From Punica granatum (taxonomy: Eukaryota; Streptophyta; Magnoliopsida; Myrtales; Lythraceae), in assembly GCF_007655135.1 (NCBI RefSeq), contig NC_045132.1, positions 21,322,354-21,386,353 of the forward strand: a stretch of DNA of 64,000 bases, in the 5' to 3' direction. Shown here piece by piece: positions 20,402 to 33,252 of the stretch (its first letter is position 1; every line of letters begins with the position of its first letter). Below the pieces are notes generated by a model, which was not told where the DNA came from, ran no database searches, and saw only the letters and a program-made list of their open reading frames with translations. Both the position numbers and the translations under genes were made by a program.

Positions 20402-22233
20402 ATGGAGATGGAGATCGACGCTCCGATGAAAGACGATGACCTCTTCAGAGCCGCCGAGACCGGGAATTCTTCAGTGTTCCGGTCTCTCTCGCCGGAGCAG
20501 CTTACCCAGGCCCTCTCTCTCACAAACGAGGACGGCCGGTCTCTCCTCCACGTCGCCGTCTCGTCCGGTAAATCCGAGGTGAGATTTGGCGTCCATAGTC
20601 TCTCTCTCTCTCTCTCTCTCTCCCCTTCTGAAGAAACTTGTTCAACTCTGCTTCTGCTATGGTCTGCAGGGGCATATATTCAGCGTCTTTAGTTGCTCTT
20701 GCTGCGATTTGCAGGAATTGTTACTGTGATTGGATTGTGCTTTACTTGCTGAATCAAGAATCAAGAGTGCAGTGTCAGTCGAGATGAGTCTTCGTATTGT
20801 GATTTGATCAATTTGTTATTCGGGCAGCAGAGTTTTGAGCTCAAAGGGTATGAAGTTTTAGTTGTTTCAAAAGATTGAGAGAGTTGAAGCCTAATCTTTT
20901 GCGATTGAGCTTTTTGTTGAACTTACTTGAAAGAGATGCCTACACTGTTTGCAAGTGTAAGGTAAAAAAATTCGAGGCAGAAGCTGCTTCTTTTGCATCA
21001 AACTTGTGGGCTGTGACTTGCCAGTTTTCTGTGTGATGCTGTTCTTTTGATGTCTACACTTATCATTGCGTCTTTACACCATTGCGCTGTTTCAGGTTGT
21101 TAATATACTATGTGAGGCTGATCAGTCGAGAAGTTTCATAAACAAGAAAGATGAAGAAGGTTGGGCCCCGTTACACTCTGCTGCTAGCATAGGAAACCCA
21201 CAGATATTGGAGACTTTGCTAAATAATGGTGAGTACTTTTACAAGCAGAGAGATATTTTCATGTTGCATTGAAGTTTCCTTGTTTTTAGGGTTCCATTTT
21301 CTTGCTTGCTCACATGTTCAAAGAAGGAGAAGATTAAATCCATTTTCTTGAAAAGATATTCCCTGAGACTAGGCATTGTGCAAATGTCTTCACAGGGGCT
21401 GATATCAATGTACAGAATGATGGGGGTCGCACTGCTCTTCACTATGCTGCCAGCAAAGGATGGAGAAAAATCGCTGTTCTTATTTCTCATGGAGCAAAGA
21501 TCAACATGAAAGATAAGGTCGCTGTTTTCATATTTGAGAAACTTGTGCCTCTTTGTATGACTCCTTGCAATGCCCTTTTCAGTTTGTGCTGTTTCCACGA
21601 TTATTTGTTTGACACGATTAGTTGTTACATGAATTGGATGCAGTATGGATGCACTCCACTGCATCGTGCAGCCAGTACAGGGAACTCAGAAATGTGTGAG
21701 CTTTTGATTGAGGAAGGAGCCGAGGTTGATTCTGATGATAAGGCTGGTCAAACTCCTCTTATGACTGCTGTGATTTGCGATAATAAAGAGGTCAGTAGAC
21801 TCAATATGAGCACAATTCTTTGACATGAATAACATCTATAAGGCAATTATATTTGTCATCCTTTTGATTGTTTTATAATACTGAGCACTACTTCAGTTCA
21901 ACTGCTATTAGTGTTTTGACCCCCATTTTTGCATCATGTTCAAGAATTAGGACTTATTTCATCTTGAATATGATATAGTATTGTTCACTCAATCTCCTGG
22001 ATGACTTCCAAAATGCATCTAAAGCATACATTTCCCGAAAGAAAAGGATTTCCTGTGATTAATACATGCGCTTTCTGTTTGTGTCAATACATGTACAGGT
22101 AGCTCTCCTCTTGATACGGCATGGGGCGGACCTAGATGTAGAAGACAAGGAAGGGTACACTGTTCTCGGCCGGGCAGCAGATGCCCTGAGACCAACACTA
22201 ATCGATGCTGCCAAAGCCATGCTCGAAGGATGA
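20402..22233 (+). CDS. ankyrin-repeat protein, PSMD10/gankyrin-like
   Basis: Five exons, 20402-20578, 21096-21228, 21396-21517, 21644-21790 and 22099-22233, encode 237 residues with phases kept. After an N-terminal helix (DDLFRAAETGNSSVF) come about six ankyrin repeats: GRSLLHVAVSSGKSE, GWAPLHSAASIGNPQILETL, GRTALHYAASKGWRKIAVLI, GCTPLHRAASTGNSEMCELL, GQTPLMTAVICDNKEVALLL and a last degenerate one. Length and organisation match gankyrin (26S proteasome non-ATPase subunit 10), an assembly chaperone of the proteasome base that binds the RPT3 ATPase. The closest remembered plant relative is At2g03430. Exon 1 is followed by a CT-rich intron start (20602-20622). The chaperone role is inferred from family. 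Confidence 0.92.
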
Positions 22234-22239
22234 AAATAT

Positions 22240-23400
22240 CTGGCCTTTCAAGAACTGCTGTAGTCAGTGGTGTTGATGTGAAGTTTTGGTGTTAAGCAGC
22301 TTTCGAGTTAGAGACATTTTCTTGTCCAGTTGAAATTCCAAATGCAGAATCGGATTTCTACGATTCTGCGGAATATCTGAAAACATGAAACCAAATGTAG
22401 GGTGGTTTTGACCATGTCTAATCTTTGTTATAGACTCCCGTAGAGTTCGATCATCATATTCTTTTACCATTGTTGAATTGGCTTCTTTTCATGGCAAAGT
22501 AAAGAAAGTTGTACATGTCTTCTGGTATTGACTTCATGTGACAGCACAGAAGAGCATGTCCTGACATCTATATTCGACTTCAGCATTTATATGTTACAAT
22601 GATTCAGTTCCTCCCAGCTTCCAAAACAAGTATCGACTTTGACAAATCTTTCGGGGTCAATACCGTACCAACAACAAAGAGGAGCCTAATCAAGCAGGAC
22701 CGATTTAGTTTAGCGCGGGGAAATGCATACCGATACATTCAGTGTAAACTTGTGGCTGTGGAATTATTCAGAAATTCATGAGCGCATTAATAGTTGAAAG
22801 ATAGGATCCTGTGACATTTGAAGAGGATCACAACCGATTGTAATGAAAGGTCGTAAAAGGTCCAACTTGTTAGATAAGTGTGATTTATTTGTTAATAAGA
22901 ATTTTCTCTAGTAAACGGAAGCAAAAGGAACACGTCTATGTGAATTTGAAGCAGGTAAGTCGAGATCAATCATTAACTTCTGGTTTGCATCATAAGCAAC
23001 TCATGATTTCAGTCACTTCATAACTAATGATGTAAGAATAATGGCCATCGAGTGACCATGGGAAGAATGAAAATGTTAAACCCGTAAAATTTACAGCGAA
23101 TGAAACGAAATTACCGAATCAGATGAATTTTTACTTTTTACGATGAAGGAAGTGAAAGGAGCTTCCAGTGGACAACTAGTTACACTCATACACAGTAACA
23201 GAGATTTCTGTCATCTAGCCCCCATATCCTCATACGATATGTCGTCTAAAACTCAAAATTAAAGCAGTTTAAAAGCAACGAGAATCAGACTCGACATATG
23301 GTAACATGAAAGCAGACGAGGGAGAAGTTCTCGTGTACCGACTGAATGAACAACACTCAGATCTCTTAAGAGTCAGTTTATTGCTGACAAACTTGAGACG
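22240..23400. other. 3' flanks between convergent genes
   Basis: This interval holds the 3' UTR of the ankyrin gene and the 3' UTR of the convergent ClpF-like gene. No further gene was recognised. Confidence 0.6.
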
Positions 23401-23404
23401 GGCC

Positions 23405-25979
23405 CTAAACACTCTCACCGCCGTCCTCATCCTGAGGGTCAATAGGCACTTCGTGCCGAGGCCTGTTGTACTTTTCTCTCAGTTGCTTGATCGGGATGAA
23501 GTCTCCAACAGAATCTGTCCCGTAGAATAGGATGGAAACATAGGGATGATCTAACCTCCTCTGCCATATCACATTGAAAAAGATATAAACCATTAACAAG
23601 AGACAGTGAGAAGGAATGGGGATTCAATCACAAAGGCATGTTTTAGCTTTATCCGGTTTCTTTTTGCACTCACCAAGTCTGGCTTTTCGGGTGCAACCAA
23701 GTTCTCCTCAGCAACTGCAATACGGAAAAAATTTATAAAAGGAAAAAAAAAGCTCACAAGGAGATTTCCTTCGTCATTAATTCACATGTTTAATCCCGTA
23801 CCATAAGTCACTAGTAGGTTGGGAGCATCATGCACATCGACCAAGACCTGCAAAGGAGAGAGGACAAGATGAAGAAGAAATTCAGGAACATCCTGGAACA
23901 GCCAATGGTTTCCCTGAGGTGAAAATAACTGTTGAATTTTCAAAAAGCCCCACTAATTTCATATCATTAACAGCAAACGGAAGAACAACCAATTGATAAT
24001 ACAGAAAATGTAATAATGTGAAAAATGAAACGTGCCAAGAAATTGTCACGTATAATAGCTATGCTGGGGGATGTTAATGACCTGGTAAAATGGTTGACTA
24101 GAACCCTGGACGAGCTTTTCAACTTGTGCCTTTTCCATCCATTCAGTCGATTCACAGCAAACTGGATCCATCCCACAAACAACAGCTCGATAACCTAAAG
24201 ATGGTACTTTATCAATCTGACACTGTAAAGAATGCAAAACTGAATAGCTCATCTACTGAAAGAAGTGACTATTTGGTAACAGGAAGAAAGAATATATGAA
24301 AGAAGATAGTCCATCATAATCTCGCCGTTTGTTATACAAATTCAAAGGAGAGCTCCCGAATATACAACTTCAATCAAACAAAATATACACGCAGAAGAAA
24401 GGAAGGTATAAGTCAAATCTCAAAACAAATCACCCGCTAAAAGACAATGTATTTCAGAATAATCTAAAGAAAGTACAACAAAAGAGAAATCCGTTTCTTT
24501 CTTTATTTCTTTTTTCTCTTCCACATTTTAGATGAAATAACTATTAGTTGAAGTACTCTAATATGCTTGATGAAACACAAAACTCTAATTCTAATGCAGT
24601 TAGAACAGTATAAATGACAAGGTGATGCATTGATTATCTACCGTATACTTTATGCCTCACTTTCTGGCCCAAGCGAAATGCATACTCGGCCTTTTCAAAT
24701 GCCAGAGCTTTAGCTGCAGGCAGCTAAGGACTCTGCCTCCATATTAGAAATTTCGTCCCGCAGCTTAGCAGCCAATGCATAGTTTTCGCCTTCAATTGCT
24801 TTTTGCAAATCTGCACTGGAGACATGGAAACAGCACAGAACCTACAACTAAATCGAGAGATTAATCGTCATCTTTATTCAAAAATACTGATTAACATAAA
24901 AGTTACCGCAGTCTTATAAGGCTTATAGCCTTATCCTGAGCCTCACTCTTTGAAGAAGATCCCCTTTTCGCTTCTTGCAGCTTAACCACTTCCGCTTCAA
25001 CCTTCAAATAAGGCAATCTTATTTATGGGTGGGGTAAAAATTTTAAAAATAAAATAAATTAAAGGATCTAAGTATTTGCATGCTTGATATTATTAGAAAT
25101 ATTCTATAATCGAATAATTTGGAATTAGAAAATAACACTTATAAACTCCCCCCCCCCCCCAAAAAAAAAAAAAAAGGAGAGAGAGAGAGAGAGAGAAACA
25201 GTGTACATTGAATTAGACAAGAAATAAGATTCAGACTTTAACATTTCCGTAACATTATGGAACAAACATGAATCTGCTCATGAGTCAAGAAGAAAGATTG
25301 TCTTGAAATCAACTGATATAAGCCTGGGCTTTGGAGCCTAACCTCAGTTAGTTTGTTCCTCAATTGTTGCGCAATTTCATACTCCTCCACATTTAAAGCA
25401 TACTGCCATTATAAAACATGAGAACAGTTAAAATTCTGAGCACAATTGGAGGAAACCTCATACAGTTCAATAAATAGTTTATATCCAAGAAAAGATTCCC
25501 AGCGGTAAAAGAAACTGTACCCTTTCATTGCAATTTTAGATTCTAAATGTATGCCTGAAGATTAAAGATAAAATCCAATTTAGATGACCCATAGTAATAA
25601 CTGCTAATGGAGACAATCGAAATCTGAAGATGGTACTAACTTAACCAACCTGTACACGAGTGGCCAGGTCCAGCTGGAAAAAGAAGATGAGTATATCCTC
25701 ATTAGCACTCTCACTACGCTCTGAGCTCGCGTCCAAACCCTTATCACCCCCTTTAAAGAGCCACCCTGCTCTAACCTTAAACTTGTTTTGTCTTTGTACA
25801 TTGGGATTACCAAAAGAAGATAACCTCTGCACACACTGGTTCCAAAGGCATTGCCTGTCAAACGTAGAGACCATAAAGCTGCTCTTCGTTGGCTTGAAAT
25901 GTCGACTTGTTGAAGAGTTTGTTCCATATACTCCACTACCACCAGAAGCTGTCACCGTGCTCGATGACAACCCTTGCAT
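23405..25979 (-). CDS. CLPF: ClpF-like chloroplast UVR/YccV protein, frameshifted in this sequence
   Basis: Eight exons on the minus strand: 25650-25979, 25343-25402, 24907-25001, 24642-24815, 24082-24194, 23802-23847, 23674-23714, 23405-23560. Ignoring one lesion they give 336 residues. The first about 60 residues are Ser/Thr-rich like a chloroplast transit peptide. UVR-type helices follow (YALNVEEYEIAQQLRNKLTE and GENYALAAKLRDEISNMEAE), then a YccV/hemimethylated-DNA-binding-like domain (GQKVRHKVYGYRAVVCGMDP ... LDHPYVSILFYG ... REKYNRPRHEVP). This is the architecture of ClpF (At2g03390), which works with ClpS1 to deliver substrates to the stromal Clp protease. Exon 4 has GCAGGCAG at 24716-24723 where one GCAG would keep the frame; as written, translation stops at TAA within about 10 bases. 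All other junctions are consistent, so a sequencing slip or a recent mutation is equally possible. The leader probably has an intron ending just before the start codon. Confidence 0.85.
25150..25198. repeat. (C)n(A)n(GA)n low-complexity tract in a ClpF intron
   Basis: About ten C, then about fourteen A, then a GA run, within the intron between exons 2 and 3 of the ClpF-like gene. Confidence 0.85.
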
Positions 25980-27094
25980 CTTTTCTTACTGCACCACAGT
26001 GATATCACTCTTACTCTTCCCCTTCCAACCAGTTCTAAAACTGTTTTTGCATCTGCACTTTAGACACTGCCTCAGAATAGAAAGACAAGGAGCAGATTTT
26101 ATCAATATATCCAATAACGAATATCTGTTAAGTGAATTTTGATCAGTGTTCTGATGATGAATCCTACACAAAACTTAATCACTTAGCATGCATGATTCAG
26201 CGTTCCTGATTATTAGAACAACATTTCTTGGCAGCTTATGGTCTTATCTGGGAGGCGGAAATGAAATATCTCAATGTTCTGTTATGGTATAACTTCTCTT
26301 CATGGAAGATGGTAAATATCAACTAAAGAAAAGAACCAGTATCTCCATCATTAACAATTATCAAATTTTATCTTTTTCTCGGGTGCAAGTAAAAGGATAA
26401 GCTCGAATCTCTCATTCCCATAATTCTGGCTTTTAAGACTTGAAGGGGCGATTCTCGCCCAGGCAGGGGTGGGAAAAAATTTCCTCCAAAAGACTTCCAT
26501 CGTAGCAGTTGATTCGCGTCGAACTTGTCACAATCAAAGCGAGGACGTGCCAAGACCAAACCAGCAGCACAGATTTCCCTAATAAAGATGAATCTTTTCT
26601 ACACCCAATAAAGGGGACAGCTTTCTGCTTGTGGGTAACTGGGGAAGGGGAACGCCTATCGAAACTAACACCCCAATTGAACACAGAGAAATGCACAGTC
26701 AGGCGCCAAGCAATATGACAATGACAAAACATGACTTCGGGCCGGATGTCAATGGTAATTTGAATGCTATAGCAAAACCCACAACCATGATTACTTCCTT
26801 TTCCGCCATACAATCAACAGCCGCAGCAAAAATTAACAAAGAAATTCAAAGGGATGAAGAAAATCGCGTTGCTGAACTTGAAACTCTCTCAAGAAGGGTT
26901 ATCGAATGCAGAGAACCCCTGGGGCTTTGCCAGAAGGGTCGAGCTAAGAACTGAACTCACCAAGCTGAGCTTTGATCATGGAGAACATGTACCGAATGAA
27001 TGAGAGATTATTACCGGAGAAATGAGAGCGGCGACTTCAGTATCAGTAGGGCCGGAGCTCCATCATCATCGTCCTCACATCACAGCACTGAATA

Positions 27095-27122
27095 GGAGAG
27101 GAGAGGAGAGGAGAGGAGAGGG
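27095..27122. repeat. (GGAGA)n tandem run
   Basis: About five GGAGA units at the presumed 5' end of the ClpF-like transcription unit (minus strand), so a CT-rich leader or core promoter when read in gene orientation. Confidence 0.8.
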
Positions 27123-27199
27123 CCGAGAGGCAGAGGCGAGTGCCGAGGGAGTGAGTCAGTCTCCGCCACGTGGATCCCCGCTAAACTCAGCTCAGGCTT

Positions 27200-27960
27200 G
27201 AATCAGAACGAATCAAACCGTAAATTAAATATTATGTATTGACATCTATTATTTTCTTCTAAAAATAAAATATGTAATGAATTTTCTTTCAAAAAAATTA
27301 ATCGCCGAATATCTTTTTTTTTTTGGTAAATAAATCATGTATCTATTAAATACATATAAGCCATCCTATGTCGGTTTCAATTCAAATTACATAAATTATA
27401 GTCATGTAAAAAAGTTGTACAACGCATGGGAACAAAAGCTAGAATTTTCCACAAATTATTCAGATATTAATATAAAAAAACCTCTTTACTATTATAGTGC
27501 AATTTAATATTCAATATATTCTTATTTTTTCATAAATTATTCGAAAATATATTCTTATTTCCAATGCAATCATTTTTTGAACTGTTATATTGCAATTGTT
27601 GATGAGTAAAGAAATAATTAATTGATTATCCTACGATCAAAAACTCATTGCACCGTACAATGATCGCCGAGCCTTTTCTATATGCTTCTATCTATGCTCC
27701 GACCGGTTATGAGTAAACCCTCTCTAATGATAGTATGAACTGATAGCAAGCAAGTGCCCTCATTGAAGGCGATGGACATGAATTCAGAATTTTTTTTTTT
27801 TATACATTAACACTTGGACAAAAAAGATTCAGAAAAAAATGGTGACTTCTTTATTTCTTCAATCATACAAATACAGACCGTGGACATATTTAACCAAAAG
27901 GGGGAAAAAGGATATCAATGAAAGAATATTGATACAAATAATTTAATATCGATTCGTTCA
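27200..27960. other. AT-rich intergenic spacer
   Basis: The spacer between the ClpF-like gene (5' side) and the macro/Sec14 gene (3' side) is AT-rich with A and T runs. No gene or clear repeat family was recognised. Confidence 0.6.
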
Positions 27961-28002
27961 CGGAAGGTCCCGATCAGATCTTTAACTCCGATAAGTGAAT
28001 AC

Positions 28003-31000
28003 TCATTGTCGAGGATTCACGACAAACTTCGTTCTGGGGTCCACAACGAGCCCCTTCCCTCCATTCACTTCGATATCGTGCCTGCAATTTTTTAATAAAC
28101 GTTGGTAGGAGCTTAGAGTTTCGTTTAGTGAATAGGAACACCACAACAGCTCAAAAGCGGTTCATAGGGAGCGACACAAATGAAGAACTCAACTGGAATA
28201 CAAAGTCGGGAATAGTCAGCTGCTCACGGGGTACGTATTTGAACAGTTGGAGGAGCCAATCAACATATACCACTTTCTTCCACACCTAGAGCTTAATTTT
28301 ATCAGTTATATTCACAAGCAGTGTTGCTTACAAAGGAAGGCGCATAATAGATTCGAGGAGTGCATAAAGTAGAAAGAGCAGAAGTTGAACGCACCGCACT
28401 GTCCACAAACAACTGTAGGGCGAAAATTGAGGCCTTTAGGTGGAAAGTTGGGTGAAGAACATATATTGCCTACAAAAGAGCGAAAATAAATAAATAAGAT
28501 GTGTTTTGAGTTGCATTCAGAGGGGGAGGAAGCAATGTGATGCATACATGTAAGTTACGCTGGTGTTTACGACCGAGTATTTGTTGTAATCTCCTTATCC
28601 ATCCCAGATCAGGTCGACTTTTGTTCGATAAGATCAACAGGGTTAGGAAAATTTACATTGACCATCTCATATTTGCATGGAAGGGAAACCGACGCAATAA
28701 AATGCAATAGGAAAAAAAAAAAGAGGGAAAAGAAGCACTATGCTTCTCATTAGGAAAATTTTGCTATTTATTTTATTCATAAATGTTTGTTACCCGATGC
28801 TTATTTTGAAAGTTCATCCGATACTTACAGCTGTAAAGATGCTGCAGAGTGAAAATAGACTATTGAGTAAGGTTTCTGTATCAAGGGCTCGAACTCCTGA
28901 AACACAGAAATCAACAAAATTTAGTTCTTTATCACATGGAGCATGAGTGAAATCTAACACACGGCCTTACGGCCCCATTAGCTCGGGGATAATTACATAA
29001 ATAATCTCCATGAAAGGCTAAACCATGTAACTTTCTTAAGGATCTCTCAGACAATTCAAACAAACCAAAAAAAATTTCTTTCTATTAAAATGTCTCCTCG
29101 TGAAGAAAGAATGGTTGTATGATAATTACCTTCACAACATAATGAACAAATCGCTCCAGATTGAGGCAGCGCAGCAAAAAATGAGCTCCCACCACTACCA
29201 TTATTGGCCGACCTTCACTATCTACCCCTCCACGGTATCTGGAAAGATATAGTAGGCCAATTTTGAGTCAATACTAGAACTCTTTCAGGCATAGAAATTG
29301 GACCAGTAGAAAGACTTGAAGAACATAACCAAAAGGAGCTTCTTGTGAATTATCGTGTTGGACGGTCCTGTCCATCTTTATGGTATTAATAAGTTGCAAA
29401 CTATTCGATGTAACTGTCCTCAAGTTATCAGTATATAAGATAGAAGTATTAGTATAAGTAGAAGAAAACTGATTAAATGCTTACAAAATTTTCATCTCTG
29501 CAATATCAGAGAGATTAAGAGAATTAGCTCTAGAAAGGTATCTTGAATGAAGAGAATATTCTTCAACTGGGGATAACAAGAGGCCTCCAAAGTTGCCAAA
29601 TCCAAGCATTTTGAAACAATTCCATCCACTTTGTGATTGGGCTGATTTTTCCCATAGCTCCTCCCGTCTTTGATCTGGATCTCTAATCGGGGACATGAAA
29701 GCAGGATCTAAATATGAATCCAAGTAGGATGAGTTCCTAAAAAAATGGCAAGATTGATGGTGCTCAGTACAGAAGGCAATATGGCATGTGCAAAATCCTT
29801 CATGCAATTATCATTCAAGGTGTTATCTATGACCTTCTTATCAAGCCAACATTGCTGGCAGGAAGATCTACTGGGGCTCGAGGAGGCTTCGAAGGTGCCT
29901 TCTTTGGCAAAGGTTGTATTCGTATTTTACGTTCATCTATAATTGCCCCACCGTTCTCATCCCCCACATCTGCAGGAAGCTTCGATATTGCTGCCTGCTC
30001 TTCATCTTTATCACGGGGAAAGTAAAACGGAAGCAATCTACGTCGCAACACAAAGAGAAGACACTGTCATACGCATGTATCAAAGACAAAGCATGAACCT
30101 TCAAAGAAAGAATAAAAATTCAAGCAATCTGAAGGCTTCACATCATCCCTTTCGAACTCCCAAAATTAAACCCCAGAAGGATAGAATAACATTAACAACC
30201 TTTGGTAGATCTCTGTATCGGAAGCTTTTGTTGTGCAGAATACAACAGCTGTGATTTTATCCTTTTGTTTCTCAAGGAAACGGCGAACAGTTCCTGAGAA
30301 ATGAAAAATAAAGATAAATATGTATGTAATAAAGAAAACAAGCAAACATTATTTAGCAACTGTGGAGATTAGTTTGTAGCTGCAAGATTAAAGCTGCATA
30401 AAGCAGCAAACGTAACTCACTGATAGCAACATGGGCAGCTGATTCACGAGGATAGTTCTTTGCTTCAGTGTATATGCAATCCATAGCAATGCTGCATTTT
30501 ACATGTCAATCAAGATCCAGCATAGCCAAAAATGATGGAAGACGAGAAAAATTATGGAAGGGTAATCTGAGCATCCGCCCTCTAACAACCTCTGAAGCCC
30601 CTCCTCAATGAGAAGTTCAAGGCAAGATCTATAGCAATGACTTAAAGCATTCTCTGCAGCAGTATGATATTTCGCTGCATATTTTGGACCAACAGTGTGC
30701 ATCACCCTCCTGAAAAATTACAATGGAAAACAAAATTTTCTGTTCTTAGCCAGAAACCTATAGATGAATGAAGTATTGATTTGAAGCAAACATAAAACTT
30801 CATTTTTGCAAACCTTGCTGGAAGATCGTGTCCACTTGTAACTTTAGCCATTCCTGTTCGACATCCACCCTAATTTCCAAAAGAACATCATATAGAAGTG
30901 AGGAGTTAGGCTCCAGAAAATCCTTTATCAACAAAAGCAACAATTTACTAAGCAATGCTTAGAACAAAACCGCATCAGGAAATATGCATATTGCTCAGAC

Positions 31001-32086
31001 TGAAAAATTATGCCACCAAAGACGCATAGTAATGTTTCGCATTTATTGAGCAAACCCATATATATTTTGCAACGTGCCAGCTCATCCATATTAGTATAGG
31101 ATTTCGCCTGAAGTAAAAGATTCTGGTTCATTCCATTGCTAATAAGCCAATTAACTTACCAGAGTAGCACACTCTTCAGCAAGAGTGGGCCCGGCTGTGG
31201 CATGCAAACCAGGACTACTGTGGTCTTCATCCAAATTCTGTTGATTGGAATAACAAAATTGAAAAGAATTTCAGACATGTTTCTCTTCAAGGGAAAACCA
31301 CTAATAGTTTTTGACGAGATCAGTATTGCATAAAGTGTACATTAAAAAATAAAAGGGTTTGCATGATAGAGAATACACAATGGATACCGTACAATGAGTT
31401 AACTAAATCGATATGTGGTCCAAAAACAGTAAACCCCGTCCTTTTTTAGTTACTTAACCAGAATATTGACTGAACAACCTTCAAGTGATCTTTGAATCCA
31501 ATTTCATAGAGAGGTATAGTAAAATTTTTAACTGAGGCAAATGATTATTTTTCATCAAGATCGATGTTTTTCTAAGTTTGAGAAGGCAATATTTCAATAG
31601 GCCAGGTGACTATGTCTTTATAATCTTGCACGATCAGCAGACCTCAGATGAGGAATCACACACTCAAGGGAGGTAGAGCCAGAGCTTTGATCTCATCAAT
31701 AAAATCCCATCGTGTTTGACAGATAACTAAAGGGGTTAAAAGTGATGTATCACCTCATTTGTAGAGTTCACAACAGCATCAACTTCAAGATTCCATGGGA
31801 CTCCCCTCCAAATATAAATCTTGGAGTTAATCTCATGGTCCACCGGGAACTTCGAAGGCGTCCCATAGCTTGTGCTTGCCACACTAGTAATAGATGCAAG
31901 AGGATCAGCAGAATCAGATGTGGATAACAAAGGTTCTTCGCTCTCATAAGCCACGGAATTCCTATGCCCGGCATCACCCCACCGAGGCACTTGACTCAGA
32001 CTGACAACACGAACCCTGCTCTCACTCGTTGATTCGGACAAGGACGTGGCCACAGCGCGATAAGCATTTGCCACTTTAACCGACAT
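28003..32086 (-). CDS. macro domain plus CRAL-TRIO (Sec14-like) protein
   Basis: Fourteen exons on the minus strand: 31754-32086, 31160-31237, 30814-30869, 30590-30709, 30421-30491, 30200-30293, 29834-30037, 29485-29736, 29130-29238, 28829-28896, 28548-28617, 28395-28469, 28194-28285, 28003-28081. They encode 566 residues, all in phase. The macro domain covers about 95-250: WNLEVDAVVNSTNE carries the ADP-ribose-binding Asn, then GGCRTGMAKVTSGHDLPARR and VMHTVGPKY. A charged linker follows. The C-terminal third is a CRAL-TRIO/Sec14 fold (GRPIMVVVGAHFLLRCLNLE, EFEPLIQKPYSIVYFHSAAS, KYVPREQLTIPDFVF). Domain order and length match Arabidopsis At1g69340. Macro domains bind or hydrolyse ADP-ribose and Sec14 folds bind lipid; the combined role is unknown. 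A first non-coding exon probably lies at about 32450-32700. Confidence 0.93.
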
Positions 32087-32663
32087 GCTCGGGCCAACTG
32101 AGTGTGATGTCTTACAATCACGTCACTTATGACACGAGAAGCAAGCTACTCAACAAATTTCACCATTCAGTAACCCACATCATCTCCGTAAACTCAATCC
32201 CAAAATTGAACTGCATCTCCCTGGTAACAAGGACAGTATGAGAATGATTAGTTCAGATCAAACACTAACCCAGGAAATTTCAAAACATCAAAGCCAGCGA
32301 CCAGAATACGATCAATCACAGCAAATACGGAGCTCCCCGGAACAAAGGAGGAGTTTTTCACAGTTTGGGAAACTACCCATCAACAACAGATCCAAGCAAT
32401 AGCTGTGCAAGATCGATTTTTGATATCAAAAGGTTTAAATTTTCTCAGCTCCCAGACATCTATCAATCAAAGAGCTACCGTCGATAGTTCCACCAACACA
32501 GGAACCAGAATCAGGATTGTGATCCTATTGGGTGTGATGAGAAATGGAAGGTGATGAATTCAAATTGAAATAAAATGGCGAAGGAAGATATCACGGAAGA
32601 AGCCATGGCATCGATCTCTAGCTATCGATGGAGGGATGGGTTTTACTCTTACCTGGAGACTTT

Positions 32664-32667
<4 letters not shown>

Positions 32668-32701
<34 letters not shown>
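32668..32701. repeat. (AG)n microsatellite
   Basis: About seventeen AG units at the presumed 5' end of the macro/Sec14 gene, read as CT in gene orientation. Confidence 0.9.
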
Positions 32702-32704
<3 letters not shown>

Positions 32705-33252
32705 CAGGAACGAGAGGATTGAAGGTGTCGTGCACAGGTGACGACGTCGAGCTCCCTATTCCAGACAGCTCATATTTTTGTCCATGTCTTGTCCAGAAAT
32801 AGATGCAGCAGTTCGGGACGGTTCATTTCTTTCTTTCTCGCCTTCTTTTTTCCTTTTCCATTTTCTTCCTTATTTTGGGCTAACATAATTGAATTATTTC
32901 CCCTTTACATCACTTCTATATTATTGATTGATGGAGTTCTTAGAGGTTATTTTTCATGTTGAAATCGGCACATTATCATTAGTTTCGGGTGAGGGACGTT
33001 TCGATGTCGACTTGGAAGATATGCGGTTTCGAATAGTACAACCCACGGTTGCTGTGAACATAACAGGTACAGTGCAGTCAATCGTGCATCAATGTCATGC
33101 CACGACACACTATGCTGGAAGGAAGTACAAGCATACGGTCTCTTTACATTCGGAAATTCGGGATTGTCAATCAAGTTCAGATCTCAGCCCCATCCTGCGG
33201 CTTGGTTTAAGGGTGACTTGTGGGAGCAGACACGAACTGCAGCATAAATCCC

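Noticed and set aside
25604..25942. Second minus-strand frame over ClpF exon 1
   Set aside because: It is an alternative frame of the same exon; the frame at 25641-25979 has the ATG, transit-like leader and correct splice phase.
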